Shown here piece after piece: positions 1-7,126 of a stretch of 64,000 nucleotides of DNA (position 1 is the first letter of the stretch; the number at the start of each line of letters is the position of its first letter). The notes beneath the pieces are model-generated. The model was not told the origin of the DNA, ran no database searches, and saw only the letters and a program-made list of their open reading frames with translations. Position numbers and translations under genes: made by a program. Source of the stretch: an uncultured Eubacteriales bacterium. GTDB lineage: Bacteria > Bacillota > Clostridia > Christensenellales > UMGS416. The DNA is taken from contig UQLW01000009.1 in assembly GCA_900542005.1 (NCBI GenBank), positions 17,542 through 81,541 of the forward strand, given 5' to 3'.

Positions 1-260
1 TGACCATACAACTGAATACAGACCGGCCATCAGCCGGAGCAACGCCATAGGTACACGAAAACCTGTGGAGTTTTTTTATGCCCTGACGGGGCCGCTCAAA
101 ACTGTATGAAAACGGGCGGGAAATCCCCTGTTTTTTCGCCTGTGGGCGGCGCAAAGGAGGCCGCCCATATCCTTTCCCCTGTGGGAGGCCGAGCGGGCAT
201 ACAGGGGCGCCAAACCACTGAAACGAACACTTTGCCAAACCGAAGAAAGGAGGGGCAAAC
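1..260. other. leader region of the integrative-element remnant
   Basis: I see no convincing gene here. A 78-codon open frame starting at 106 runs through the start of the next gene in another frame and is rich in Gly, Pro and Arg, so I treat it as chance. The region ends in a strong Shine-Dalgarno (aaaggagg, about 245-252) belonging to the broken HTH gene at 261. It contains short GC-rich repeats of a cctgtgggcgg type. It is probably the untranslated leader of the element's replication or regulation gene. Confidence 0.4.
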
Positions 261-1149
261 ATGGCGGTATTCCGCATCGAGAAAACCCGTGATTACACGG
301 AGATATCCAATCACCATCTGCGGGACAAGTCGCTCTCGCTGAAAGCAAAGGGCCTTTTCTCCCTTATGCTCTCCCTGCCGGAGGAGTGGGACTACACCAC
401 CAAGGGGCTGGCCCGGATCTGCAAAGATGGTGTTGACAACATCTGCGCCGGGGTGCGGGAGCTGGAGGAGCACGGCTATGTGATCCGCCAGCGGGTCCGC
501 AATCCCAACGGATAGCTCGGCGCCATTGAGTACACCATCCTGGAGCAGCCCCGTCAGACCGGGCCAGGACCGGAAAAACCTGAACGGGAAAATCCAGTCT
601 TGGATAACCCTGAACAGGCTTCCACTGTCTTGGAAGAACCTGAACAGGGAAACCCCGCACAATTAAATACTAATCAATCAAGTAAAGAAAAATCAAAGAA
701 AGATCTATCAAGTACGGAAGGATCAAATCCTGTCCAATCGATCCCCCAAATCCCCAGGGGTTCGGACGGGATTGGATGCGTGAACGGGCCTGTTATCGGG
801 AATTGATCCTGGAGAACATCGTGTATGACATCCTCATCCAGGACGTGGCATGGACCGGGAGCGCCTGGATGAGCTGGTGGAGCTCATGGTGGATACCGTC
901 TGCTCCCGCCGGGAGACCATCCGCATTGCCTGGGACGACTATCCGGCGGAGGTGGTCAAATCCCGGTTCCTGAAGCTGAGCAGCTCCCACCTGCGGTATG
1001 TCCTGGACCGCATGGCGGAGAACACCACCTACGTCCGCAATATCAAGAAATACCTGCTGGCCGCCCTGTATAACGCCCCGGCCACCATGGACAGCTATTA
1101 CACTTCCCAGGTGAGCCATGACCTGTACGGCGGCGGGGATCGGAGGTGA
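261..1149 (+). pseudogene. broken HTH/DUF6017-type protein of an integrative conjugative element
   Basis: The N-terminal part (MAVFRIEKTRDYTEISNHHL onward) is the winged-helix domain seen in replication/regulatory proteins of Firmicutes conjugative elements. The C-terminal part (850-1149) reads like the DUF6017 tail, with a KSRFLKL segment and a VRNIKKYLLAALYNAP segment. The gene is interrupted three times: an in-frame TAG at 513-515, a frame change near 770 and another near 845. All three reading frames are needed to rebuild the protein. A good Shine-Dalgarno precedes the ATG at 261. The remains abut the PcfB-like gene exactly as in intact elements, so this is decay in place rather than a new gene. 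The product is almost certainly non-functional. Confidence 0.8.
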
Positions 1150-1604
1150 CACAAGTGCAGGAAGAAATCACCCAGGGCACGCTCTCCCTCTCGGTGGAGG
1201 CGGGCAAGATGACGGCGGACCTGCTCCAAAAGGCCCTGACAAAGATGCTGGAGGAGATGCGGAAGAAGCCCTCTCAGCGCACCCTCCACCAGGGAAAGCA
1301 GACCCTGAACCAGCTCAAGCAGCACGGCGCCGCTCTGACTAACATCGAGATCACAGAGCAGAACATCAAGGCCTTCTCCCAGGTGGCGAAGAAGTATGAG
1401 ATCGACTTCGCCCTGAAAAAGGCCCCCCATACGGATCCCCCGCACTACTATGTGTTCTTCAAGGCCAAGGACGAGGCGCGCCGGACCGCCCCGGAGAAGA
1501 AACCCTCCATCCGGGAGCGGCTGGAGGAGGCGAAAAAGGAGTGTGGCGAGCGCAGGCCCCCGGACAAGCCCCACCAGAAGAAGCCCCCGGAGCATGACCT
1601 ATGA
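1146..1604 (+). CDS. PcfB-like (DUF3801) conjugation protein
   Basis: A 152-residue protein with a GTG start overlapping the stop of the broken gene before it (GTGA), a usual arrangement for coupled genes of conjugative elements. The N-terminal part matches the PcfB/DUF3801 pattern: a helix starting EEITQGTLSLSVEAGKMT, a long Lys/Glu-rich amphipathic region, then a globular core ending HYYVFFKAKDEA. The tail is Pro/Lys/Arg-rich and probably disordered. In related elements PcfB is encoded next to the VirD4-type coupling protein, but no such gene follows here, so the protein has probably lost its partner. The frame itself is intact. The family assignment rests on pattern and context and I could not test it by search. 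Confidence 0.65.
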   Translation: MTQVQEEITQGTLSLSVEAGKMTADLLQKALTKMLEEMRKKPSQRTLHQGKQTLNQLKQHGAALTNIEITEQNIKAFSQVAKKYEIDFALKKAPHTDPPHYYVFFKAKDEARRTAPEKKPSIRERLEEAKKECGERRPPDKPHQKKPPEHDL

Positions 1605-1798
1605 GCCGGAGTAAGAAGTGGCGGCTGGAGTGGTCCTTCTTCCTGGGGGAAAACGATCGCCGCCAGCACAACAAGGTCTGCAAGGGATGTGTCCATCCCT
1701 GCAAGCAAAGTTTCCGGGCGGTGGTGTTGTCCTGTCCTGTCCACACTATCTTTCCCTCAGTTCCAAAAAGCGGAGGAATTAGGATTCAAAATGGGTGA
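1601..1798 (+). CDS. small cysteine-containing integrative-element protein, C-terminus probably replaced
   Basis: This 65-residue frame overlaps the preceding stop by four bases (ATGA). The N-terminal 48 residues, with K-K-WRLEWSFFL, then CKGC and a CKQSFRAVV segment, resemble a small conserved protein of Firmicutes conjugative elements with a CxxC...C pattern. The last 17 residues (from about TIFPSVPK) look unlike the rest and may be read-through into non-element DNA, which would put the deletion boundary near 1745. Function is unknown; the cysteines could bind metal. It is probably a relic. Confidence 0.5.
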   Translation: MSRSKKWRLEWSFFLGENDRRQHNKVCKGCVHPCKQSFRAVVLSCPVHTIFPSVPKSGGIRIQNG

Positions 1799-1907
1799 AG
1801 AAACCGCCTGTGTCAGATTTTCCGTGTAAGGGCAGTATGATTTTCTATGTGAGGGCGACAAGACGTTTCTGCATAGGGAAAATGTCGAATTTCTCCCCTT
1901 TAGAATG

Positions 1908-1955
1908 AGAGCGCCGTCACCGGACAGATGTCCGGTGACGACGCTCTGTTTTTTT
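1908..1955 (+). terminator. intrinsic terminator
   Basis: A near-perfect 17-base stem (agagcgccgtcaccgga pairing with tccggtgacgacgctct, one mismatch) with a six-base loop is followed by gttttttt. It closes the element remnant and insulates the restriction-modification genes downstream. The rest of 1799-2054 shows no gene. Confidence 0.85.
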
Positions 1956-2054
1956 AGTAAGCTCCTATCAACAATACGCCGGTAGTCCTATCTTTCTTAC
2001 AGAACAAGTTTCCGCGAATTAGCCACAACGAAGTTAAATCTACAAACAAAAGTA

Positions 2055-2083
2055 TTGACATCGCAACACTTTTACGGTATATA
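2055..2083 (+). promoter_or_regulatory. SigA-type promoter of the restriction-modification operon
   Basis: TTGACA at 2055-2060 and TATATA at 2078-2083 are separated by exactly 17 bases. The transcript would start near 2090, just ahead of the Shine-Dalgarno ggaggagg (2093-2100) of the HTH gene. Confidence 0.8.
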
Positions 2084-2107
2084 TACAATCATGGAGGAGG
2101 GATCTAC

Positions 2108-2311
2108 ATGTCGTTTTCCTATAAACCCCTTTGGAAACTTCTGATTGACCGTGATATGACAAAAAAACGGCTTATGCAAGAAACAGGAATTTCAAAATCA
2201 ACAATGGATAAAATGGCACGTGGGGAACAAGTTTCAATGGACATTATTGATCGTATATGTAATCATCTAAATTGCGATATTGAAAATGTCATTGAGCATC
2301 TTCATGATTGA
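2108..2311 (+). CDS. small XRE-type HTH regulator of the restriction-modification set
   Basis: A 67-residue Cro/CI-type helix-turn-helix protein. After PLWKLLIDRDMTKKRLMQET comes the recognition-helix part ISKSTMDKMARG, then SMDIIDRICNHLNCDIENVI, the standard five-helix fold with nothing else attached. It has a strong Shine-Dalgarno and its own promoter. It lies 8 bases before the methyltransferase, the position of controller (C) proteins in type II systems, which time endonuclease expression after methylation. Regulation of this operon is inferred from position. GC content is much lower than in the flanking chromosome, consistent with transfer. Confidence 0.85.
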   Translation: MSFSYKPLWKLLIDRDMTKKRLMQETGISKSTMDKMARGEQVSMDIIDRICNHLNCDIENVIEHLHD

Positions 2312-2319
2312 GGTAAAAA

Positions 2320-3009
2320 ATGGGAAAAGAAGCTAAGAAGCGCGTAGTAACCGGAAATTCTTCCACTGATTTAATTCTATCTGCATATATTCAAAACAAC
2401 GAAGATATCTTTCCTTTGATCCTTAGTTTGTATGTCCCTATCGGGGCTGAAATAGCTGATGTCACATATGGGAAAGGTGTTTTTTGGAAGAAAGTAAAAA
2501 AGGATGATTATACTCTCCACTTTTCTGATATAAAAACAGGAGTGGACTGTCGCCATTTACCCTATGCGGATGCTTCTATGGATTGTGTTGTTTTAGATCC
2601 TCCGTATATGGAAGGATTTTACAGAAGACATAATGATCATTTAGCGGGTAATGGGACTTTTTCTTCATTCCGCGAAGCATACTCGGATGGAAGTGTGTAC
2701 ATTCAGCGTAAAGGTGCACCAAAATATCATGATGCAGTTCTTGATATGTACTATTCCGCAGGCTGTGAGGCATTACGTGTTCTGAAAGATAAGGGTATAT
2801 TAATTGTTAAGTGCCAAGATGAAGTTAGTGCAAATAAGCAGCATTTAACACACGTTGAAATTATATATGAGTATACGGCGCATGGCTTAATCGTAGAAGA
2901 TTTGTTTGTTATGGTAAGAAATAACAAGCCCAATATTTCGACACTAAAAAAGCAAGTTCATGCACGGAAAAATCATTCTTACTTTCTGGTGTTCCGCAAA
3001 AAAAATTAA
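2320..3009 (+). CDS. DNA (adenine-N6 or cytosine-N4) methyltransferase
   Basis: A 229-residue amino-methyltransferase of the Rossmann type. The S-adenosylmethionine-binding motif I is ADVTYGKGVFW at about residues 46-56, and the catalytic motif IV is DPPY at 93-96. DPPY is typical of enzymes that methylate exocyclic amino groups. Motif I precedes motif IV closely, and the variable region (about 100-150) probably holds the target-recognition part. It sits 8 bases after the HTH gene in one operon and converges with the endonuclease, overlapping it by four bases. The recognition sequence cannot be read from the protein. Low GC, transferred with its partners. A stand-alone methylase is possible but unlikely given the neighbour. 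Confidence 0.9.
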   Translation: MGKEAKKRVVTGNSSTDLILSAYIQNNEDIFPLILSLYVPIGAEIADVTYGKGVFWKKVKKDDYTLHFSDIKTGVDCRHLPYADASMDCVVLDPPYMEGFYRRHNDHLAGNGTFSSFREAYSDGSVYIQRKGAPKYHDAVLDMYYSAGCEALRVLKDKGILIVKCQDEVSANKQHLTHVEIIYEYTAHGLIVEDLFVMVRNNKPNISTLKKQVHARKNHSYFLVFRKKN

Positions 3010-3593
3010 ACCATTTCATCAAGTAAAGAATAAATGTGCGTTGAGAATGGAGGCTGTAATGGCCAAGAAATGTCAATGAGTGTTTTTATTAAATATTCGC
3101 GGTCTTCTACAGCAACATTCCTCGATCTCGCACCAGGATGTGGCAAATCACTGTTTCTTGCAAAGGCAAAACGCCATTGATCTCCAAATGCATATAAGCT
3201 GACAGCTACGATATCAAATTCGCCAACAGCAAGACAGGTCGTGTTTACTGTGTGGCCATTCGGTAACAGAATCTCACGTCTATCACTTGCGTCACACTGA
3301 AATTTTCCGCTCCACTCATCATCTCCCACTTGAATTACAGAATTAGTTTGAAGAGATTTAGCCTCAATTCTAAATTCTCTCCCTTTGTACCGAAATGAAA
3401 TATCACCTTTGCTAGTTCTATCGTGATCGTCATATTTCTTGAGGTTCTCTATACCGGCATGTCCATCAAAATATGTCCGTGCCTTGTATTCGCTGACATA
3501 ACCAAAGATAAAGCCACGTAAAGAAGGGTTATCGTCAACTATTTTTGTGAGTTCTTCTGCCGAAATTTGCCATCTTTCAAGTAATGTTTTCAT
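3006..3593 (-). CDS. putative type II restriction endonuclease (PD-(D/E)xK)
   Basis: A 195-residue protein with a PD-(D/E)xK nuclease core: Asp64 in KGDISF, then Glu77 and Lys79 in FRIEAKS, the spacing of a strand-turn-strand active site (D64...E77-A-K79). I chose the ATG at 3593 because GGGAGG lies a few bases upstream; an in-frame start 15 bases earlier has none. The gene is convergent with the methyltransferase and has its own promoter. The specific family cannot be named, but the motif, size and company make a restriction enzyme the best reading. The gene is AT-rich like the rest of the set. Confidence 0.8.
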   Translation of the reverse strand: MKTLLERWQISAEELTKIVDDNPSLRGFIFGYVSEYKARTYFDGHAGIENLKKYDDHDRTSKGDISFRYKGREFRIEAKSLQTNSVIQVGDDEWSGKFQCDASDRREILLPNGHTVNTTCLAVGEFDIVAVSLYAFGDQWRFAFARNSDLPHPGARSRNVAVEDREYLIKTLIDISWPLQPPFSTHIYSLLDEMV

Positions 3594-3631
3594 AATACTT
3601 CCTCCCAAAGGTCGAAGATTCTTAAATCATA

Positions 3632-3660
3632 TTATATTGCATAGTGTAAATGCTTGCAAC
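3632..3660 (-). promoter_or_regulatory. promoter of the restriction endonuclease gene
   Basis: On the minus strand TTGCAA (3660-3655) and TATAAT (3637-3632) are spaced by 17 bases. The start point would be about 35 bases before the ATG at 3593. A separate strong promoter allows the endonuclease to be controlled independently of the methylase. Confidence 0.8.
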
Positions 3661-3814
3661 AAATCATTCTAATTCTTTAGGGTGGCGATTGCCATGCGAG
3701 ATCTCTTTATTAAAAAATAAGATAAGGCGTGGTCAGGGAAACAACGGCCACAGCGGCAAGGGGCTTCAACCTCCTCGACGAGTGGAAACACTCAATATAC
3801 AAGGGAAGGAGGTC

Positions 3815-3928
3815 ATGTATCAGGCCATCATGCTACTGATAGCGATTGGAATAGCGCTTAAAATCACATCTAATACGCTTAAGAGCATAAAAAAAGCCGT
3901 TGACGATGTACGAGATTATCAACGGTAG
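3815..3928 (+). CDS. candidate type I toxin: small membrane peptide (TxpA/holin-like)
   Basis: A 37-residue peptide with one hydrophobic segment (YQAIMLLIAIGIALKI) followed by a basic tail (LKSIKKAVDDVRDYQR). The start MYQAIMLLIAIG resembles the xYEALMxMIxF opening of the TxpA/BsrG-type toxins, small membrane peptides that depolarise or damage the cell membrane. The Shine-Dalgarno aaggaggt is ideal. The 3' end lies under a convergent antisense transcription unit with its own promoter and terminator, the architecture of type I systems. The toxin role is inferred from peptide shape and antisense layout, not from a clear sequence match. Confidence 0.6.
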   Translation: MYQAIMLLIAIGIALKITSNTLKSIKKAVDDVRDYQR

Positions 3929-3962
3929 GCCGCAAGGCTAACTCCAACAGAAGCCCTTTGCT
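3889..3962 (-). ncRNA. candidate antisense RNA antitoxin (RatA-like arrangement)
   Basis: A minus-strand transcript of about 74 nt is predicted from the promoter at 3997-3969. It crosses the end of the small toxin gene and stops at an intrinsic terminator whose stem is ccgttga...tcaacgg followed by ctttttttat on the minus strand. The overlap with the toxin mRNA would be about 40 nt in the coding part plus about 35 nt downstream. It would act by base-pairing with the toxin mRNA and bringing in a double-strand-specific RNase. No transcription data are available. Confidence 0.6.
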
Positions 3963-3968
3963 GTCTTT

Positions 3969-3997
3969 ATTATAAGCGATTGGAGGCGAGAAAGCAA
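3969..3997 (-). promoter_or_regulatory. promoter of the antisense RNA
   Basis: The minus strand shows TTGCTT (3997-3992), 17 bases, then TATAAT (3974-3969). No minus-strand protein gene follows within range. The only target is the antisense unit that ends in a terminator at 3889, inside the small toxin gene. Confidence 0.75.
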
Positions 3998-4173
3998 TAG
4001 AAAGAAAGCCCAGCGCCCATGAAATATGGCAAAAAGAAAATTCTGTACAATATCATTTTAAGGCAATGAAGCGTACTGAATCCGACATCATCAACAAGCT
4101 CGACAGCGTACCCAACAAGGCCGGATACATCAAGGCATTGATCCGGGCCGACATTGCAAAAAACGACGATTAA
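3997..4173 (+). CDS. small regulator-like protein, start codon apparently lost (ATA)
   Basis: The frame is open from just after a stop near 3973 and ends with KAMKRTESDIINKLDSVPNK then AGYIKALIRADIAKNDD. The VPNKAGYIKxLIRxDI ending is a recurrent feature of small Clostridia proteins from mobile elements, with a ribbon-helix-helix look. A Shine-Dalgarno (ggagg, about 3981-3985) is followed 11 bases later by ATA where ATG would be expected, giving a 58-residue protein (ERKPSAHEIWQKENSVQYHF...). The first real ATG is at 4066 and would make only 35 residues with no Shine-Dalgarno. Either a point mutation disabled the gene or it uses a rare start. Probably a relic. Confidence 0.5.
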   Translation: MERKPSAHEIWQKENSVQYHFKAMKRTESDIINKLDSVPNKAGYIKALIRADIAKNDD

Positions 4174-4314
4174 CAAAAATCCCCCGCAAGCCTGGCAGGG
4201 CTTAGCGCGGAGGATAAACCACCCAGAACTAGCACGAACGGGGGGCCATCGATATATTAGCAGGGTTCCCCGAAAAAAGTAGACACGCAAACTATTTATC
4301 ATTCTGGAATATCT

Positions 4315-4348
4315 AAAAAACCAGTGGAGCGAACTCCACTGGTTTTTT
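4315..4348. terminator. bidirectional intrinsic terminator
   Basis: aaaaaa-ccagtggag-cgaa-ctccactgg-tttttt: a perfect 9-bp stem with a GNRA-like loop and runs of A before and T after. It terminates the minus-strand gene that ends at 4356 and also any plus-strand transcript from the toxin region. Confidence 0.9.
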
Positions 4349-4355
4349 GGATGTT

Positions 4356-5741
4356 TTAGAGGATCCCCGCGATAGCCATTTTAAAGCCTGCCAATGCCTG
4401 AGCGTAACTCTGAGGGTTCTTGCCGATCTTCTGAGGATCGTAGTCGCACATGCTGAAAATGCCGGCATAGTGGGCGACAATTTTATCAAGGTTATTGCGG
4501 AGAAAGTCCATGGGCGCCTGCTTCCAACGGATCTCGTTGTTTCCGTCATTCTCCATCAAAGCCTGAAGACCATAGACAAGAGGCGTAATGAAACCATCGG
4601 GGCTGACTGTTTCAATTTCTTTTTCGGTATAAGGCGTCTTCTTGTCCTTACGCTTATCGTTTAGGGTCTTAACTGCTGTGATTCTGCCATAAATGCCGCC
4701 AGCGGCGTTGTAGAACCGGGGGAACATCTCATAAATATAGTCATACAGTTCGGGCAGTTCAACAGCAATCTTGAAAGCAGTGCGGACTTCGCTGTTGCGC
4801 AATTCTCTCTTGTAGTCTGCGCTTGTTTCGACGGTGACATCAGGAGAACTCATTAACTTCTCAAATTGGGTCAGACACCCCCCCTTCCCTCTGTAGGTAT
4901 TCTGCGCAAGAACAGGCTCAATAGTTCTGCCATGGGAGTCTTTAACAGGAGAAATCAGATTCAGAGGGATCCAAGCAAGCGCAATGATATCCTGCGCCTT
5001 AATCTCGCCGCCTTCATTGCTCTTCCACTGAATCCGGTTGCTTAAAGTAGGATTGTGGGCATCCATGAGGGATTTGAGGGTATCATAGTATCCGAGCTGA
5101 TTGGCCTTGTCGGAAATGTGAAGCTGCACATTGTTGTTTCGTGCTGCGCAGATCTCCAACAGGTCATTGCGGAATGCTTCAACGCAAAGAGGATCGTCTG
5201 CTTGACGAGGGACGAGCAACTCAACAGGAATGAAGAAACTCAGATTTCCAATGGAAGGATCTTTTCTGAGGGCTTCAAGGTATTCGTCGATCAAGTCACG
5301 ATTAGCTTTCCATTCCTCTTTGAAACTACTCCAGGTTTTCGGCCCTTTGGAATGGGGCGCTCCCTTGAAGGCCTGGGCTGCTCTTAGGATGTATAAGCCG
5401 ATGGCAAGCGTATTATGACCACCGTCAAGGATCCCTTCGATCTGAAGGTTGTCGGGAGTAATCTTCACGCGATCACGCTCCAGATGTTCGTACTGAGAAG
5501 AAGCAAGCAGAATACCCTTTGTTTTGAAGGGGAAGGTTTCAGGCGCACTTTCGATGGAATCCTGAATTGCCGCTGTAACAGGGCCAGTTGCAGAAGAACG
5601 AGGGTTAGCTTCCAAATCCAAAATATCGATGACGGGGATGAGGTACGTCGCTTTGGTGAGGCCGACGATTTTGGTGATTTCTCCGACAGTCTGTTCAGAG
5701 GAGAAATCGAACTTGATAATGACGCTTTTTTTGTTTAGCAT
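4356..5741 (-). CDS. DGQHR/AIPR-like protein, putative phage-defence function
   Basis: A 461-residue cytoplasmic protein. Near residues 101-118 it reads IEGILDGGHNTLAIGLYI, similar to the (D/N)G(Q/G)(H/T)-type signature of DGQHR/DndB-like and AIPR (abortive infection) proteins. After it come helices and a hydrophobic core with no transmembrane segment. The ATG at 5741 was chosen because AAAGGAGAC lies just upstream; the longer frame to 5792 has no such site. It is a single-gene unit with its own promoter, a terminator in its leader and a strong downstream terminator, and it is adjacent to a restriction-modification set. No nuclease or ATPase motif is evident. Membership of a known family is suggested by the motif only, and the defence role is inferred from location. 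Confidence 0.5.
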   Translation of the reverse strand: MLNKKSVIIKFDFSSEQTVGEITKIVGLTKATYLIPVIDILDLEANPRSSATGPVTAAIQDSIESAPETFPFKTKGILLASSQYEHLERDRVKITPDNLQIEGILDGGHNTLAIGLYILRAAQAFKGAPHSKGPKTWSSFKEEWKANRDLIDEYLEALRKDPSIGNLSFFIPVELLVPRQADDPLCVEAFRNDLLEICAARNNNVQLHISDKANQLGYYDTLKSLMDAHNPTLSNRIQWKSNEGGEIKAQDIIALAWIPLNLISPVKDSHGRTIEPVLAQNTYRGKGGCLTQFEKLMSSPDVTVETSADYKRELRNSEVRTAFKIAVELPELYDYIYEMFPRFYNAAGGIYGRITAVKTLNDKRKDKKTPYTEKEIETVSPDGFITPLVYGLQALMENDGNNEIRWKQAPMDFLRNNLDKIVAHYAGIFSMCDYDPQKIGKNPQSYAQALAGFKMAIAGIL

Positions 5742-5777
5742 GTTTGTCTCCTTTCGCTGTGTCGGAGGCCCTGGAAA

Positions 5778-5807
5778 CAAAAAACGGGCCAACGATAGTT
5801 GGTCCGT
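5778..5807 (-). terminator. intrinsic terminator inside the leader of the DGQHR-like gene
   Basis: On the minus strand acggaccaac-tatc-gttggcccgt is followed by ttttttg. It lies between the promoter at 5928-5900 and the start codon at 5741, so it would stop most transcripts before the gene unless overridden. It could be a conditional attenuator, or simply the end of a short upstream transcript. Confidence 0.7.
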
Positions 5808-5899
5808 GAAAATACGATCAGGGTATGGGTTTTGCCATATTTCCAGAACCTATCCAGGTGCTTGTTTTAACTTCCACCCACTATCCAGCAGGTATTCAT

Positions 5900-5928
5900 A
5901 TAGTAGCAAATTATGGTTTTTATGTCAA
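5900..5928 (-). promoter_or_regulatory. promoter of the DGQHR-like gene
   Basis: Minus strand TTGACA (5928-5923), 17 bases, TACTAT (5905-5900). The leader to the start codon is about 150 bases and contains the terminator hairpin at 5807-5778. Confidence 0.7.
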
Positions 5929-5929
5929 A

Positions 5930-6324
5930 TATAGACATTTTATTCTTCTCATTTGGGGCGCAAAATCTCAAAGCGGGGTGCATGGTATCATTAGCGCTGC
6001 CTTCGCCGTTTTTATCTCTGGAATTTGTTGAAATTCCAGGGCTCTTTATTGTCTTGCTCATTAGAATCCAATCTGCGCAGCCGTCTATTTTGCAATCGAC
6101 GACACCGTAAACCCCTGCCCGGCGCTGCGATGCCCAAACCGGGTGTAATGCACCCGGCCTTCAGGCCTGCCATATCGCTGCCGCAATATAAAACGGCCTT
6201 CCGATATATGAAACAGCGCGGGCTTACTCCACCTTGGCTTATGTTGGATAGGAAAGGAGGCAAAAAAATGCCCGGAACGCGGAAGGCGGCGCTTGCTCCG
6301 CTTTACGCCCCGGGCGGCGGTCTG
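5930..6324. other. sparse region at the right edge of the accessory island
   Basis: No supportable gene. Open frames here lack Shine-Dalgarno sites and are rich in Arg, Cys and Pro. There is a short GC-rich palindrome (ccgggtg-taatg-cacccgg, about 6138-6156). Base composition shifts back to GC-rich within this stretch, so the island boundary is probably near 6060-6100. I found no clear direct repeat marking an attachment site. Confidence 0.4.
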
Positions 6325-6486
6325 CTATGCTTTGTACGATTGGGCGCCAGGGGCGGCCTTCATGGCAGTGTGGATAAACTGCTCCAGACAGGCCAGCCTG
6401 GCGTCGAGCGATTGAAAATCTGCGACAATGGATTGAGCCTCTGCAAGCAAAGCTTGCAGCTGGGCTTCGTGATCAGGCGTCGGCAC
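6325..6486 (-). CDS. small coiled-coil-like hypothetical protein
   Basis: A 53-residue frame starting GTG at 6486 with AAAGGAG a few bases before it. The sequence MPTPDHEAQLQALLAEAQSI continues with VADFQSLDARLACLEQFIHT and has leucines and alanines at heptad-like spacing, as in a short helical coiled coil; the tail KAAPGAQSYKA looks flexible. Codon use and the good ribosome site favour a real gene over the overlapping plus-strand frame. I do not recognise the family. Small proteins of this kind occur in prophage and spore-related contexts, but nothing nearby supports either. Confidence 0.55.
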   Translation of the reverse strand: MPTPDHEAQLQALLAEAQSIVADFQSLDARLACLEQFIHTAMKAAPGAQSYKA

Positions 6487-7126
6487 AGGGGACTCCTTTC
6501 GGATCAGGTAGGTTAGCGCCCTCGCCTGTCAAAGGCGCGGATGGGCTGGTGAGGAGACGGGATTCCCTGCACCCTGAAGAAGGATGGGTTATGCAAAGGC
6601 ATGCTGAGGCAGGATCCAATTTTCCCGCGGAGGATAGGGAGCGGTGCTGCAAGGGTGCGAATTGGACGGGACAGCAGGGGACGTTCAAAAAGCGCTGCAC
6701 ATAAGGGCGAAAGCGCCGGCCAGGAGAATGCAGCATAGAAAACCATACGGGCATCAAAAGGCCGGAGGCCTTCCAGGTCCTCCGGCGTTTTGAGAGAGAA
6801 GGAGGGCGTTCCGTGTATCCTGGAGCCGCGTGAGGAGAAATCAGGCGCCCTTTCCAACCCGAGTATCCATACGTTTTGTATCGCCATTGAAGCACGATTT
6901 CTGCCGGCTGTCAATAGGTTTGTAAAAAGTCGCTCCAAACCGAAGGACCATTTCAGGGTCGGAGATTTACAGAAGTATTTATAGAAAAGGGGGCATGATT
7001 GACCGAGGATCCATTGGCTGTGAATATTCATTCAGGCAGGGGATCAGGCTGAGGTTGAAGTCCATAGCCGGATAGGATATCATAAAAAGAAAAATGGGGA
7101 AAGTGTTCCCAGGGGAGGCAAAGGCC
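6487..7126. other. 640-base stretch without a supportable gene
   Basis: The plus-strand frame 6790-6984 and the minus-strand frames across this stretch lack Shine-Dalgarno sites and family resemblance. The one clear element is the hairpin at 6757-6791. The composition is mixed and the stretch may be decayed sequence. Confidence 0.4.
6757..6791. terminator. weak intrinsic terminator-like hairpin
   Basis: aaaa-gccggagg-ccttccaggt-cctccggc-gtttt has an eight-base perfect stem with short A and T tracts on either side. It could work in either direction, but no gene ends next to it. Confidence 0.45.

Noticed and set aside
106..342. A 78-residue frame in the leader of the element remnant
   Set aside because: Repetitive, overlaps the start of a recognised gene in another frame and has no good ribosome site.
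3970..4302. A 110-residue minus-strand frame
   Set aside because: It is antisense to the small regulator-like gene and has no ribosome site.
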